DNA from: Bacillus sp. DNRA2
GTDB taxonomy: Bacteria; Bacillota; Bacilli; Bacillales; Cytobacillaceae
Direction: 5' to 3'
Length of the DNA stretch: 64,000 bases
NCBI RefSeq assembly: GCF_012843265.1
Contig: NZ_JABAIT010000013.1
Coordinates: 1 to 64,000 of the forward strand
Below are positions 45,926 through 54,465 of this stretch, one piece after another (positions within the stretch are counted from its first letter, which is position 1; each line of letters opens with the position of its first letter). The notes under the pieces are model-generated. The model had not been told where the DNA came from. It worked only from the letters and a program-made list of their open reading frames with translations, and ran no database searches. A program made the position numbers and the translations under genes.

Positions 45926-46735
45926 ATGCCGATGGAAAATATCAAATCTTCATTATATAATTTACGACTTTTGGATGACTTAGCGCACCTGGACTCATTC
46001 ATTCACAAACTTCACCCGCTAATCAAGCTACTTACTACGATTGTATTTTTAGTTACAGTTGTGTCGTTTCAAAAGACGGAAATCATTAGATTAATCCCGT
46101 TTTTCTTTTATCCCATTCTGATTTTTACGCTCGCTGAGATACCTTTACTTCCAATCCTGAAACGAGTGCTACTAGTTGCTCCCTTTATCATCGGTATTGG
46201 GATATTTAACCCGATGTTTGATCAGCATTCAGTTTTTATTTTGGGCATTGAAATAGCACAAGGTTGGCTTACTTTTATTTCGCTTTGTGTGAAAGGTCTG
46301 TTAACAGTAACAGCAAGCCTATTGCTGATCGCAACAACCGGAATGGAGCGTATAGCTGCTGCGTTAAGGACACTGAAAGTTCCAAAGCTTTTTGTCATGC
46401 AGCTCCTCTTAACCTATCGATATATTTCAGTGTTAATCGAAGAGGTTGGGAGAATGCTGAGAGCTTACTCCTTGCGGGCACCTGGTCAAAAGGGGATTGA
46501 GCGAAATGCTTGGGGACCGTTCGCTGGACAACTCATATTAAGAACATTTGAGCGCGCTCAACGAGTTTATCAGGCTATGAATTTGCGGGGGTTTACCGGA
46601 GAGTACTATACTGGTACATCAGCAAAGTTTGGCATGAAAGATTTAGTCTATTTTGCGGGTTGGAGCTTGTTGTTTATTTTATCTAGATTATATAATCTAC
46701 CATTATTATTAGGACAAATGTTTACAGGGGGGTGA
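45926..46735 (+). CDS. ECF transporter T component (NikQ/CbiQ)
   Basis: About 269 residues, five helices, with the EcfT coupling motifs visible near the C-terminal part (MLRAYSLRAP and MNLRGFTGE, the two Ala-Arg-Gly type helices that bind the ATPases). It begins ENIKSSLYNLRLLDDLAHLDSFIHKLHP. Start choice among TTG 45923, ATG 45926 and ATG 45932 is uncertain. Its stop overlaps the ATPase gene start. Confidence 0.88.
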   Translation: MPMENIKSSLYNLRLLDDLAHLDSFIHKLHPLIKLLTTIVFLVTVVSFQKTEIIRLIPFFFYPILIFTLAEIPLLPILKRVLLVAPFIIGIGIFNPMFDQHSVFILGIEIAQGWLTFISLCVKGLLTVTASLLLIATTGMERIAAALRTLKVPKLFVMQLLLTYRYISVLIEEVGRMLRAYSLRAPGQKGIERNAWGPFAGQLILRTFERAQRVYQAMNLRGFTGEYYTGTSAKFGMKDLVYFAGWSLLFILSRLYNLPLLLGQMFTGG

Positions 46736-47499
46736 TGAGGATGAGTCATCATAAGCTTGAGGTTAGAGACGTTCGGTTTCGCTATCCAGATGGTCACGAA
46801 GCCTTAAATAATCTGTCGTTTACAATTTACCATGGAGAATCAGTTGGTATCATTGGTGCAAACGGCGCTGGAAAATCGACATTATTGATGTTATTAATGG
46901 GGGTTTTTTTTCCAGAAAACGGACAGGTATTAGTGGGGGATGTACAGATTACCAAAAAAACACTTCCGCTCATCCGTAGACGCTTGGGAATGGTGTTTCA
47001 GGATCCTGATGATCAGCTATTTATGACTTCTGTTTACGATGATGTAGCGTTTGGCCCGCGAAATTTTCAGTTAAAGGAGTCAGAGGTGGAAAGTAGGGTT
47101 AATAAAGCGTTGGAAATGGTGGGAATTCCGCATTTGAAAGATCGTGCACCGTTTAAATTATCAGGTGGTGAGAAGAGAGCAGCAGCGATTGCTTCGGTAG
47201 TTTCGATGGAACCAGACATTCTGATAATGGATGAGCCGTCTTCAGCGCTTGATCCAAAATCGCGCCGCCGCTTAATTAACTTATTAAACGAATTTAATCA
47301 CACTAAAATCATAACGAGTCATGATTTGGATATGGTGTTGGACACCTGTGATCGAGTGATTGTGATAAAGGATGGAAAAGTTGCTGCAGAAGGTAATACG
47401 ATGGAGATTCTTGCTAATGCTGACTTACTTGACGAATGCGGACTTGAAATTCCTCTTTCTCTGCAAAATTGCCCCACTTGTGGTTCGACAAAGCCGTGA
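46735..47499 (+). CDS. ECF transporter ATPase (NikO/CbiO)
   Basis: About 254 residues. Walker A GANGAGKST, Q-loop FQDPDDQLF, signature LSGGEKRAAAIA, Walker B ILIMDEPSSALDP and switch His in TSHDLDMVL. The C-terminus ends in CPTCGS, a short Cys pair seen in some nickel/cobalt ATPases. ATG 46735 overlaps the T-component stop; ATG 46741 is the alternative. Energises metal uptake. Confidence 0.9.
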   Translation: MRMSHHKLEVRDVRFRYPDGHEALNNLSFTIYHGESVGIIGANGAGKSTLLMLLMGVFFPENGQVLVGDVQITKKTLPLIRRRLGMVFQDPDDQLFMTSVYDDVAFGPRNFQLKESEVESRVNKALEMVGIPHLKDRAPFKLSGGEKRAAAIASVVSMEPDILIMDEPSSALDPKSRRRLINLLNEFNHTKIITSHDLDMVLDTCDRVIVIKDGKVAAEGNTMEILANADLLDECGLEIPLSLQNCPTCGSTKP

Positions 47500-47604
47500 G
47501 TCTAGGAAAAATCAAAACAATTCTCCACTCGCTAAATTATCGGACAACCGGGATGAGCTTTTTTGGTATAATGTACCTGTGAGCTTATAGAGTGGAGGAT
47601 TATC

Positions 47605-48027
47605 ATGAGAATTGCAGTGATAGATGGACAAGGTGGAGGGATTGGCAAGGCAATCGTTGCGAAGTTTCGCCAGCAGTTTGAAGATTCGATTGAGATTGTT
47701 GCCCTTGGAACGAACTCAGTGGCAACTTCGCTTATGTTAAAAGCTGGAGCGAATGAAGGAGCAACAGGGGAAAATGCAATCATGTATAATGCTCCGAAAG
47801 TCGATATTATTCTTGGAACAATAGGCATTATTAGTGCCAATGCTTTTCTAGGCGAATTGACTCCGAAAATGGCTACTGCAATTGCTGATAGTCCAGCGGA
47901 AAAAGTATTAATTCCTTTGAATCGGTGTCAAGTGTATATCGCCGGTGTTGAAAACAAGCCGCTGCCACATTATATTGATGATGCGATTGATATTGTGATA
48001 GCTCATAGAGGTGATCGAAATGTGTGA
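47605..48027 (+). CDS. DUF3842 family protein
   Basis: A 140-residue protein beginning MRIAVIDGQGGGIGKAIV, a Rossmann-like glycine-rich nucleotide-binding loop, with later segments PKVDIILGTIGIISANAFLGELTP and LNRCQVYIAGVENKPLPHYIDDA. It is the DUF3842 family, found beside nickel or CODH-related genes. The role is unknown; the context suggests metal homeostasis. ATG after GTGGAGG. It overlaps the CooT gene by eight bases. Confidence 0.85.
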   Translation: MRIAVIDGQGGGIGKAIVAKFRQQFEDSIEIVALGTNSVATSLMLKAGANEGATGENAIMYNAPKVDIILGTIGIISANAFLGELTPKMATAIADSPAEKVLIPLNRCQVYIAGVENKPLPHYIDDAIDIVIAHRGDRNV

Positions 48028-48211
48028 AGCGAATGTGTATGTGATTGATAAGGATGGGAATGAGAAGCTTTTGTTGGAATCCGTTGATAAAGTGGTTCCA
48101 ACCGAAGACGGTCTGCTCATTGAAAATATATTTAGTCAAAGAAAACATATTAAAGCGACAATCAAAGAGATGGCACTTGTTGAACATCGGATTGTACTTG
48201 AGGAAAAGTAA
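48020..48211 (+). CDS. cooT: CooT-like nickel-binding protein
   Basis: A 63-residue protein starting MCEANVYVIDKDGNEKLLLESVD, the CooT family signature; Cys2 binds nickel in the known homodimer. In carboxydotrophs CooT supports carbon monoxide dehydrogenase. In Bacillus it must serve another nickel enzyme or act as a store. ATG 48020 follows GAGGTGATCGAA. Overlapping the DUF3842 gene, it ends the nickel operon and strongly suggests nickel as the cargo. Confidence 0.9.
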   Translation: MCEANVYVIDKDGNEKLLLESVDKVVPTEDGLLIENIFSQRKHIKATIKEMALVEHRIVLEEK

Positions 48212-48263
48212 TAACTAATCAGCGGTAGACATTAATATACATTATAAGTAAAAATATAGCAAA

Positions 48264-48296
48264 AGGCGCATTCTCGTCAGAGATGCGCCTGATTTT
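48264..48296. terminator. Terminator of the nickel operon
   Basis: AGGCGCAT-T-CTC pairs with GAG-ATGCGCCT, flanked by A4 and GATTTT, so it serves both converging transcripts. Confidence 0.88.
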
Positions 48297-48549
48297 ATCC
48301 TTCTTTTTCTAAGTTATTGATTTTTCCAACAAGGCTATATGTTGATCGAAATAAGACAGGGATGAAAATAGCCCAGATGATAAAATTGATCATGGCTTGA
48401 TCGTTGTAGACAGCACTAATTCCAATGATACCTAGGGAGAAAAAATAAAAAGTTATCATGCCCCAATAGGCAAACCTAAAATATTTGGATAAAAAGGTCA
48501 TTTCTTTTTTATAGGGTTTCCCAAATAAAAAATGAATAAGTTTTTTCAT
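48295..48549 (-). CDS. Small membrane protein
   Basis: An 84-residue protein with two membrane helices (AYWGMITFYFFSLGIIGISAV and INFIIWAIFIPVLFRSTYSL) and basic N-terminus MKKLIHFLFGKPYKKEM. ATG after GGAGGAAACT. No family recognised; convergent with the nickel operon. Confidence 0.6.
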   Translation of the reverse strand: MKKLIHFLFGKPYKKEMTFLSKYFRFAYWGMITFYFFSLGIIGISAVYNDQAMINFIIWAIFIPVLFRSTYSLVGKINNLEKEG

Positions 48550-48640
48550 AGTTTCCTCCGTTTGAGCATATGTCTTAATATTTAGAATAATACAATAATT
48601 TATCCAAAAACGCTATCATTATTTACTACAACAAATCTAT

Positions 48641-48667
48641 AAAAAAACTAACCCTATGGAGGATTAG
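48641..48667 (-). terminator. Terminator of the DUF2935 gene
   Basis: On the minus strand CTAA-T-CCT pairs with AGG-G-TTAG around CCAT, followed by T7. Confidence 0.75.
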
Positions 48668-48683
48668 CGTCTTCAATAATTTA

Positions 48684-49109
48684 TTATTTCTGATACAAAA
48701 TTGTTTGCGCAATCCCGATGAAATATTCTGATTCACGGATAATATGATTCAGTACGGTTTTCGCGGTTGGGTTAGTTCTAATTGGTACACTGTCTTTTAT
48801 CAACATCCGGCAAAATTCTGTAAAGCTTTCACTTTGTTGCAGACAATAATTTACTAATTGCATTATATCTTGATAAAGCGAGGGGCTTACCTGTCCGCCT
48901 GAACGATTCACTGTTTCGATATATCGCACTACGCGCTGATGGGTTTCTGCGAAATCAAGCTCCCATTTTTGTAACGCTTCCACATACTCTCGTTCCAAGC
49001 CTTTTACTAACTCCCGAATCACAACTGTATGTTCTTCTTCTTGATGTTTCCAAAACTCAGCCTCATCTAGTACCCGTAGTGGCAATTGATTACCATAATA
49101 AAATTGCAT
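48684..49109 (-). CDS. DUF2935 domain protein
   Basis: A 141-residue all-helical protein, half the length of the usual two-repeat DUF2935 proteins. Seen: EAEFWKHQEEEHTVVIRELV, a His/Glu-rich helix of the kind found in haemerythrin- or ferritin-like four-helix bundles, and IIRESEYFIGI near the end. Metal binding is suspected for the family. ATG after GGAGGTGG. Divergent from the sulfur-carrier operon. Confidence 0.8.
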   Translation of the reverse strand: MQFYYGNQLPLRVLDEAEFWKHQEEEHTVVIRELVKGLEREYVEALQKWELDFAETHQRVVRYIETVNRSGGQVSPSLYQDIMQLVNYCLQQSESFTEFCRMLIKDSVPIRTNPTAKTVLNHIIRESEYFIGIAQTILYQK

Positions 49110-49364
49110 TGTCCACCTCCGAAAACATTGTCCATCTCATATTTATTCCAGAAGTTTACAATACAGAACTAGGTTATTTTTTGAATATCAAATAACAAGC
49201 AGGTATTGAAAAAATAGATAGATAATGATAAATAGAATCGATAATCTGAATTTATATTAATATAATTAGTCTTTATAATATAAGAGATGGTTATTTTGGA
49301 TATTTTAGGAAAAAGAAGAATACTATCACAAAGTAAAGCTAAACTGGCTCTGAGGGAGAATCCG

Positions 49365-49604
49365 ATGTCATTTCAATACAAACCTGATATTACTTATGAT
49401 GCTGGTCCAACTGGTTGTGGGGAATTGATTATGAATTTATTTTTAACCATGAAGAAAATGGATAAAGGTCAAATGATTGAGGTCGTTTCTTACGATCCCG
49501 GTGCTCGTGAGGATCTACCTGCTTGGTGCCGGATGCAGAACAATCCCTTATTAGCTCGTGTAGATAATGGAAAAATCAGTCATTATTTTATTGAAAAAGG
49601 TTGA
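49365..49604 (+). CDS. TusA-like sulfurtransferase
   Basis: A 79-residue TusA-fold protein. The active Cys is in GPTGCGEL where TusA has CPxP, so Pro is replaced by Gly. A second Cys in LPAWCRM matches the conserved second Cys of TusA. TusA proteins carry a persulfide to a partner. ATG 49365 follows GAGGGAG; the frame is open from 49287, where no good ribosome site is present. First gene of a four-gene operon with DsrE, TusA-OsmC and a MetE-like enzyme. Confidence 0.85.
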   Translation: MSFQYKPDITYDAGPTGCGELIMNLFLTMKKMDKGQMIEVVSYDPGAREDLPAWCRMQNNPLLARVDNGKISHYFIEKG

Positions 49605-49674
49605 TTTATTACCTTTTACATAATAATTTGCCCGTTCATCCGGGACACACATGAATTTTAGGAGGAAAAGAAGA

Positions 49675-50037
49675 ATGGCTGGAAAATTTTTAGTAAGCTT
49701 AACAAATGCGAAAAATGATGCTGATAAGGCAACTGTTGGTTTTGTCGTAGCTAATGCAGCGGTAGCTTCTGGTCAAGAAACAGTAGTATTTCTAAACGTT
49801 GAGGGTGCTTACTTAGCTGAAAATGGCTATACGGATGATATTCATGAAGAGGGTTTTGCACCGATAAAGCAATTAATGGAGCAATTTGTTGAAGCTGGCG
49901 GAACGATTTGGGTGTGCAGCCCATGCTTTAAAAAGCGTGGTTTAAACGAAGAAAATTTAGTTGGTGGTGCAACTATCGTTGGCGGAGCAAAGGTTGTTGA
50001 ATTCCTCAGCCAAGGTGCTGCATCGATTACTTATTAA
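49675..50037 (+). CDS. DsrE-family sulfur-relay protein
   Basis: A 120-residue DsrE/DsrF-fold protein (KFLVSLTNAKNDADKATVGFVVANAA, then EAGGTIWVCSPCFKKRGL with a Cys-x-x-Cys pair). The first Cys aligns with the sulfur-carrying Cys of DsrE proteins. It probably passes persulfide sulfur between the TusA-like proteins around it. ATG 49675 after AGGAGG. The next gene starts 15 bases after its stop. Confidence 0.88.
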   Translation: MAGKFLVSLTNAKNDADKATVGFVVANAAVASGQETVVFLNVEGAYLAENGYTDDIHEEGFAPIKQLMEQFVEAGGTIWVCSPCFKKRGLNEENLVGGATIVGGAKVVEFLSQGAASITY

Positions 50038-50052
50038 TTAGTGGTGATTTGA

Positions 50053-50766
50053 ATGTATAATCCACAGGCAGTTTGTGATGGTGGAGATTTAGATTGTGGT
50101 TCTGGATTATTATTAATTATTAAAAAGGCGATGGACCCGTTATTGGGCGGAGAGATTTTAGAGGTGCGCAGCCGTGAACGTACGGTTTCAGAAGACCTAC
50201 CAGCATGGTGCCGAATGGTCGATCACCAGTTTCTTGGTTCAGAGCCAGGCGAAAATACAACTCGATATTTTATTAAAAAGGGTAGAGAGCAAACTGAGCT
50301 AAAGGCAGAGCTCGAGGCAGCCAAAGGCTATCAATGGAGTGTTCGTGTACAAGGGGAATCTGATTTATCGGCGAAGGTACACTCGCGAAACCACACTTTT
50401 GTTGTTGGACAACCAGCAGATTTTAGCCCAAAGGTAATTGCTCCGAGCGCTATCGATTATTTGCTAGGTTCCCTTGCAGGATGCTTGACTGTAGGCTATA
50501 AGGCCCAGGCATCCAAACGAAATATTGAAATTGACCATTTAGAGGTATCTTTAAAAGCTGGCCTTGAAAATGTGTTGTTTCATTTGGAGCTTGAGGATGA
50601 GGGAAGTCCAAAGCTTAAGGAAATTAAAGGGACTTTTTACGTTTCCTCACCTGGTGATGAAGCAGAGCTAGAAAAGCTTTGGTCAAGTACTCTTCTTCGT
50701 TCGCCAATCTATCAAACCCTAAAGCAGGCTGTAAATATCGATGTGCAATTTGCAATTGTATATTAA
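50053..50766 (+). CDS. TusA-OsmC fusion protein
   Basis: A 237-residue two-domain protein. Residues about 1-80 are a TusA-like domain with LDCGSGL and LPAWCRM cysteines, as in the separate TusA protein upstream. Residues about 95-237 are an OsmC-like domain with SPKVIAPSAIDYLLGSLAGCLTVGYKAQ. Only one Cys is clear there (AGCLT), whereas peroxide-reducing OsmC proteins use two. So it may bind or transfer sulfur rather than reduce peroxides. ATG after GTGGTGATTTGA. The next gene starts 17 bases after its stop. Confidence 0.87.
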   Translation: MYNPQAVCDGGDLDCGSGLLLIIKKAMDPLLGGEILEVRSRERTVSEDLPAWCRMVDHQFLGSEPGENTTRYFIKKGREQTELKAELEAAKGYQWSVRVQGESDLSAKVHSRNHTFVVGQPADFSPKVIAPSAIDYLLGSLAGCLTVGYKAQASKRNIEIDHLEVSLKAGLENVLFHLELEDEGSPKLKEIKGTFYVSSPGDEAELEKLWSSTLLRSPIYQTLKQAVNIDVQFAIVY

Positions 50767-50783
50767 TAGGGGGAGCTTAAGCT

Positions 50784-51947
50784 ATGACATTACCAAAATT
50801 TCCAACTGCAGTAATGGGGAGCTGGCCTAGGTCAAAAGAAGTCCTTCGTGCTTTGCGTGATAAGCGGGCTGGTCGGATTAGTGAAACAGAATTTCTTGCG
50901 ATTACAGAAAAAGCTTCTTTGCAAGTTTTAAAGTGGCAAGAAGAAGCTGGGATTGATTTTGTCTCGGATGGCGAGCAACGTCGTGATAACTATATTTCCT
51001 TTGTTGCGGATCATCTTGAGAATGTGAAAATGTTAAGTGTTTCTGAGTTGCTTGAGTATGTCGAGGATAAAGCAAGCTTTGAGGAAATTCTTGGTACGCT
51101 AGATGTACCGGCATTTTCAATGTCTAATCCAGCAGCAACAGGAAAAATAAGTCGTAAGAAACCGCTTGCTCTGAATGATTTCTTATTCTTGAAAAAACAT
51201 ACCAATAAAGCAGTCAAGGTGGCTATTCCTGGTCCTTATTTATTAACTCGATCCATGTGGATTGAAGGGCTCTCGACTGAAGTTTATCCAACAAAGGAGG
51301 ACCTGGCTATCGATATCATTAAGATTCTACGCGAGGAATTAGAGGATCTAATTGCTGCTGGTGTGGAATTTGTACAATTCGATGAGCCTGTTCTTACTGA
51401 AGTGGTCTTTACCAAGAAAAATGCAAACCGCACGTTTATGTGTGGTGCACTCACAGCAAAAGCAGACGCTGAGGAAGAGATTGCCTTTGCGCTGAGCTTG
51501 ATGAATCAGGTGACAGAAGGAATGCTGGGAAGAGGAACTCGGATTGCCGTTCACGTATGTCGCGGTAACTGGAGCACTCAGGATGAGATTCTCCTAAGGG
51601 GCCCCTACTATCCACTGATTCCTTATTTTAAGAATGTAAATGTTGATCAGCTGACATTAGAATATGCTACGCCTCGTGCAGGGGAACTAGATGCGATTTC
51701 AGACATTTGTGGAAAAGAACTTGGTTTTGGGGTCGTCAACCCTCGGACTGAGACAGTCGAATCGGTGGACCAAATTGTTGCTCGGGTTCAGGAACTTCGT
51801 CAATATCTTCCGGATGAGAAGATTTTCTTGAATCCAGATTGCGGTTTTGGTACATTTGCGCAACGACCTATGAACAGCGACCAAATTGCCTTTGAGAAAT
51901 TAAAAGTGATGGCTGAAGCAGCAAAGAAGCTACGTGAATTAGAATAG
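50784..51947 (+). CDS. Cobalamin-independent methionine synthase II-like enzyme (MetE C-terminal family)
   Basis: A 387-residue TIM-barrel zinc enzyme of the MetE C-terminal/EaCoMT type. The four zinc ligands are visible: His and Cys in VHVCRGNW, Glu in TLEYATPRAG and Cys in NPDCGFG. The start is PKFPTAVMGSWPRSKEVLR, typical of the family. Family members move methyl or alkyl groups to thiols using zinc-bound thiolate. The acceptor here is unknown; being in an operon with persulfide carriers suggests a sulfur acceptor other than free homocysteine. ATG after GGGGGAGC. Terminator follows. Confidence 0.88.
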   Translation: MTLPKFPTAVMGSWPRSKEVLRALRDKRAGRISETEFLAITEKASLQVLKWQEEAGIDFVSDGEQRRDNYISFVADHLENVKMLSVSELLEYVEDKASFEEILGTLDVPAFSMSNPAATGKISRKKPLALNDFLFLKKHTNKAVKVAIPGPYLLTRSMWIEGLSTEVYPTKEDLAIDIIKILREELEDLIAAGVEFVQFDEPVLTEVVFTKKNANRTFMCGALTAKADAEEEIAFALSLMNQVTEGMLGRGTRIAVHVCRGNWSTQDEILLRGPYYPLIPYFKNVNVDQLTLEYATPRAGELDAISDICGKELGFGVVNPRTETVESVDQIVARVQELRQYLPDEKIFLNPDCGFGTFAQRPMNSDQIAFEKLKVMAEAAKKLRELE

Positions 51948-51960
51948 TTTTGTAAAAATG

Positions 51961-51998
51961 GATGGATTTTTCCCTTTGGAGAAAGCCATCTATTTTTT
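51961..51998 (+). terminator. Terminator of the sulfur-relay operon
   Basis: GATGG plus TTTTTCC pairs with GGAGAAA plus CCATC, followed by TATTTTTTT. Confidence 0.8.
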
Positions 51999-52081
51999 TG
52001 AGTTCTTCTTATATATGTATTTTTCTAATATAATGATGACGAAAGATAGATTATTTACTACATCAATAAGAGGAGTTGCAA

Positions 52082-52720
52082 ATGGATAAAGTATTTATTT
52101 TTGATATGGACGGTGTCATCATAAATAGTGAACCTATGCATGAAGAAATCGAATTGGCAGTCGCTTCTGAACTAGGGATAAAATTTGATCGAGAAAATTG
52201 GGAGAAGTATGTAGGGATGCGTTCCCGCGATATGTGGGAGTCTGTAAAAATTGAGCGACAGCTTTCCTTTGATGTGGATAATATTCTTACATTGGCTGAT
52301 AAAAGGAAAGTCCAATATATAAACACCAAACAGATTGAACCAATTAATGGGATTAAGGAATTATTAGAAACATTGACGGAATTAGATTATCGAATAGGGC
52401 TTGCCTCTTCATCACCTAAGCCTTTTATTGAAGCAGTACTGAATAAGTTTCAAATTTCGAAGTTTTACGATGTTGTCGTGAGCGGTGATGATATAAAAGA
52501 AGGAAAGCCAGCTCCAGATATTTATATTGAGGCTGCACGAAGACTTGCTGTGAGTCCCGATGTCTGTTTTGTGTTAGAGGATTCGGAAAACGGTATTAAA
52601 GCGGGCAATGCTGCCGGAATGAAGACAATTGGTTTTAAAAATCCGGCATCTGGGACGCTTGATCTTTCCGAGGCTGCTTATCAAGTGAGAACAATCGAAG
52701 AGGTATTAGAATTGATTTAG
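52082..52720 (+). CDS. HAD-family phosphatase (beta-phosphoglucomutase-like)
   Basis: About 212 residues. Motif I FIFDMDGVIINSEP with both Asp residues, a helical cap, motif II GLASSS, Lys in DDIKEGKPAPDIYI, and motif IV FVLEDSENGIKAGNAAGMKTIGF. Subfamily IA sugar phosphatase or mutase type. ATG 52082, six bases after AGAGGAG; TTG 52076 lies in that site. Substrate unknown. Confidence 0.88.
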   Translation: MDKVFIFDMDGVIINSEPMHEEIELAVASELGIKFDRENWEKYVGMRSRDMWESVKIERQLSFDVDNILTLADKRKVQYINTKQIEPINGIKELLETLTELDYRIGLASSSPKPFIEAVLNKFQISKFYDVVVSGDDIKEGKPAPDIYIEAARRLAVSPDVCFVLEDSENGIKAGNAAGMKTIGFKNPASGTLDLSEAAYQVRTIEEVLELI

Positions 52721-52907
52721 GGTCACGCTAATATTAAAGAAGCTTTACTCCCTCAAGTATCTAACGTCTATCAGTCTCAAGTCTTATAGTAAAATCAACC
52801 TTTGGATAGTTTAGATATTCCGATATTTATAAGACAATGAGGCTAGTAGAGATGAAGCGGAAAGATTGAATGCCGGCTTGATAAGCATTCACTAGGGGGA
52901 GAAAGGC

Positions 52908-53534
52908 ATGTGGGTGTATATTGTATTAACTGACACAGGAACATGGTTTACGAAATTGATAAAATGTTTCACAAGAAGTCCTTTGAATCATGCATCTATT
53001 TCTTTTTCTAAAAACCTTAAGGAAACCTTTAGCTTTGGCAGGAAACGCGCTAATAATCCATTCATTGGCGGCTTTGTTAAGGAGGATTTAAATAGCAAGC
53101 TCTTTCAAAATGCAACATGCGCTATTTATCGCTGTCATGTTTCAGCAGTAGCTTTTGAGAAAATGCAAAATGCTATCAGACAAATGGAAGATCAAAAACA
53201 AAACTTTAAGTATAACTTTTTAGGTTTATTCGGGGTGATTTTTAATAAAGAAATCAAACGAGAAAAAGCTTTCTTTTGTTCACAATTTGTTGCAACTATC
53301 CTTCAAAATGGAGGTGTTAAGGTTAATAGTAAACCAGCCAATCTCATTAGGCCTTGTGATTTAGCAGAATCTGAAGTAACACATCAGGTTTATGCTGGGC
53401 AATTGCATACGTATCTGTTGAAACAGGAAATGATACAACCTCAACCACAATTACAAGACTATCAAATCAATTATCGGAACCAATCTTCTGGTTTCCATAT
53501 GAAATCACGGGACCAAATTAAATCTGCAAGTTAA
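52908..53534 (+). CDS. Permuted NlpC/P60-like protein
   Basis: A 208-residue protein with His first (LNHASISFSK, about residue 28) and the Cys later (FFCSQFVATIL, about residue 124), the order of circularly permuted papain-like NlpC/P60 proteins such as YiiX. No signal peptide, so a cytoplasmic amidase or acyl-hydrolase is more likely than a wall hydrolase. A Gln/Pro-rich C-terminal tail follows. ATG after GGGGGAGAAAGGC. Substrate unknown. Confidence 0.78.
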   Translation: MWVYIVLTDTGTWFTKLIKCFTRSPLNHASISFSKNLKETFSFGRKRANNPFIGGFVKEDLNSKLFQNATCAIYRCHVSAVAFEKMQNAIRQMEDQKQNFKYNFLGLFGVIFNKEIKREKAFFCSQFVATILQNGGVKVNSKPANLIRPCDLAESEVTHQVYAGQLHTYLLKQEMIQPQPQLQDYQINYRNQSSGFHMKSRDQIKSAS

Positions 53535-53575
53535 GAAGCATACCTAAACGTAAGCTTTTATCAAGCAGGTGTATT

Positions 53576-54160
53576 TTAACTGTCTAGGATGTTTATTAAA
53601 AAATATTTCGTAAGTGCCAAATATTCGCGACTATAGGATTTTGGAATCGCAATTAAAGGCGTTTTTGCCGGGAGACCTGAAACCTGCAAATGGTAGTCTT
53701 TGGCAATTTGAATTGAGCGATAGATGTGAAAATCGTTCGTGACAATTAGGCCGATTTTTGCGTGAATAGGGAGTAGTTTTTTTGAAAAATTAAGGTTTTC
53801 ATAGGTATCTGTTGAGCGGTCTTCTAAAATAATTCTTGATTCGTAGATTCCCTGTTTCATTAATTCTCTTTTAATGCATTCAGCTTCTGAGATTTCCTCG
53901 TCTGGACCTTGGCCACCAGAGGCAATCGCTATCGTAGTCTTATTTTTCTTTAAGTAATTGGAGGCTGTATTAATCCTTTCCTGCAATGTAAGGGAAGGAG
54001 AGGTACCATGAACACGTGCTCCGAGAATGATTATATAATCTGCATTTTTATCGGGCTTTGCAAAACTGTAACGAAGCATATTTACTTGAAGATATCCAAT
54101 ATATAGTAGTATCAAACTAATTATTATAATTAACATGAATTTGTACCTGCTTTTTTTCAA
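53576..54160 (-). CDS. YdcF/DUF218 family protein
   Basis: About 194 residues. One N-terminal membrane helix (FMLIIIISLILLYIGYL), then a DUF218 domain: DYIIILGARVHGTSPSLTLQERI, IAIASGGQGPDEEISEAECIKREL, RIILEDRSTDTYENLNFSK and IVTNDFHIYRS. Relatives include SanA and ElyC, linked to envelope integrity. The frame opens with GTG at 54169, but TTG 54160 sits eight bases after AGGTGGAG and is the likelier start. Confidence 0.87.
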   Translation of the reverse strand: MKKSRYKFMLIIIISLILLYIGYLQVNMLRYSFAKPDKNADYIIILGARVHGTSPSLTLQERINTASNYLKKNKTTIAIASGGQGPDEEISEAECIKRELMKQGIYESRIILEDRSTDTYENLNFSKKLLPIHAKIGLIVTNDFHIYRSIQIAKDYHLQVSGLPAKTPLIAIPKSYSREYLALTKYFLINILDS

Positions 54161-54465
54161 TAGTGTCACTCCACCTGTTTCAGTAAAAATATAAACTAGT
54201 ATTAGTTTATCATATGTGGTTGAGTAGAAGTCCTTATACTTTGACGCAGGTGCAGCTGTATCGCAACGTCTGGATCTTGCACTTGAATAAACGAAATTTT
54301 TGGGTGAGGTAGGTCATATGAAGGGGTGGTGCAGAATTGCTAATAAGGTATGGCAGGCTTGAAAAACCATCTCGTGCAAATTGATTGGGGAGTTTGCGTA
54401 AAAAGATAAATTTTCGATGTATACGGAAAAGCGATTACTTACTCAAATAGGCAATCGCTTTTATT
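54161..54465. other. Intergenic region
   Basis: About 300 bases between the YdcF gene and the Spo0E-type gene. I see no coding sequence or RNA motif; it ends in the terminator at 54427-54462. Confidence 0.4.
54427..54462. terminator. Terminator of the Spo0E-type gene
   Basis: AAAAGCGATT (54427-54436) pairs with AATCGCTTTT (54453-54462); T-tracts result on both strands. Confidence 0.85.
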
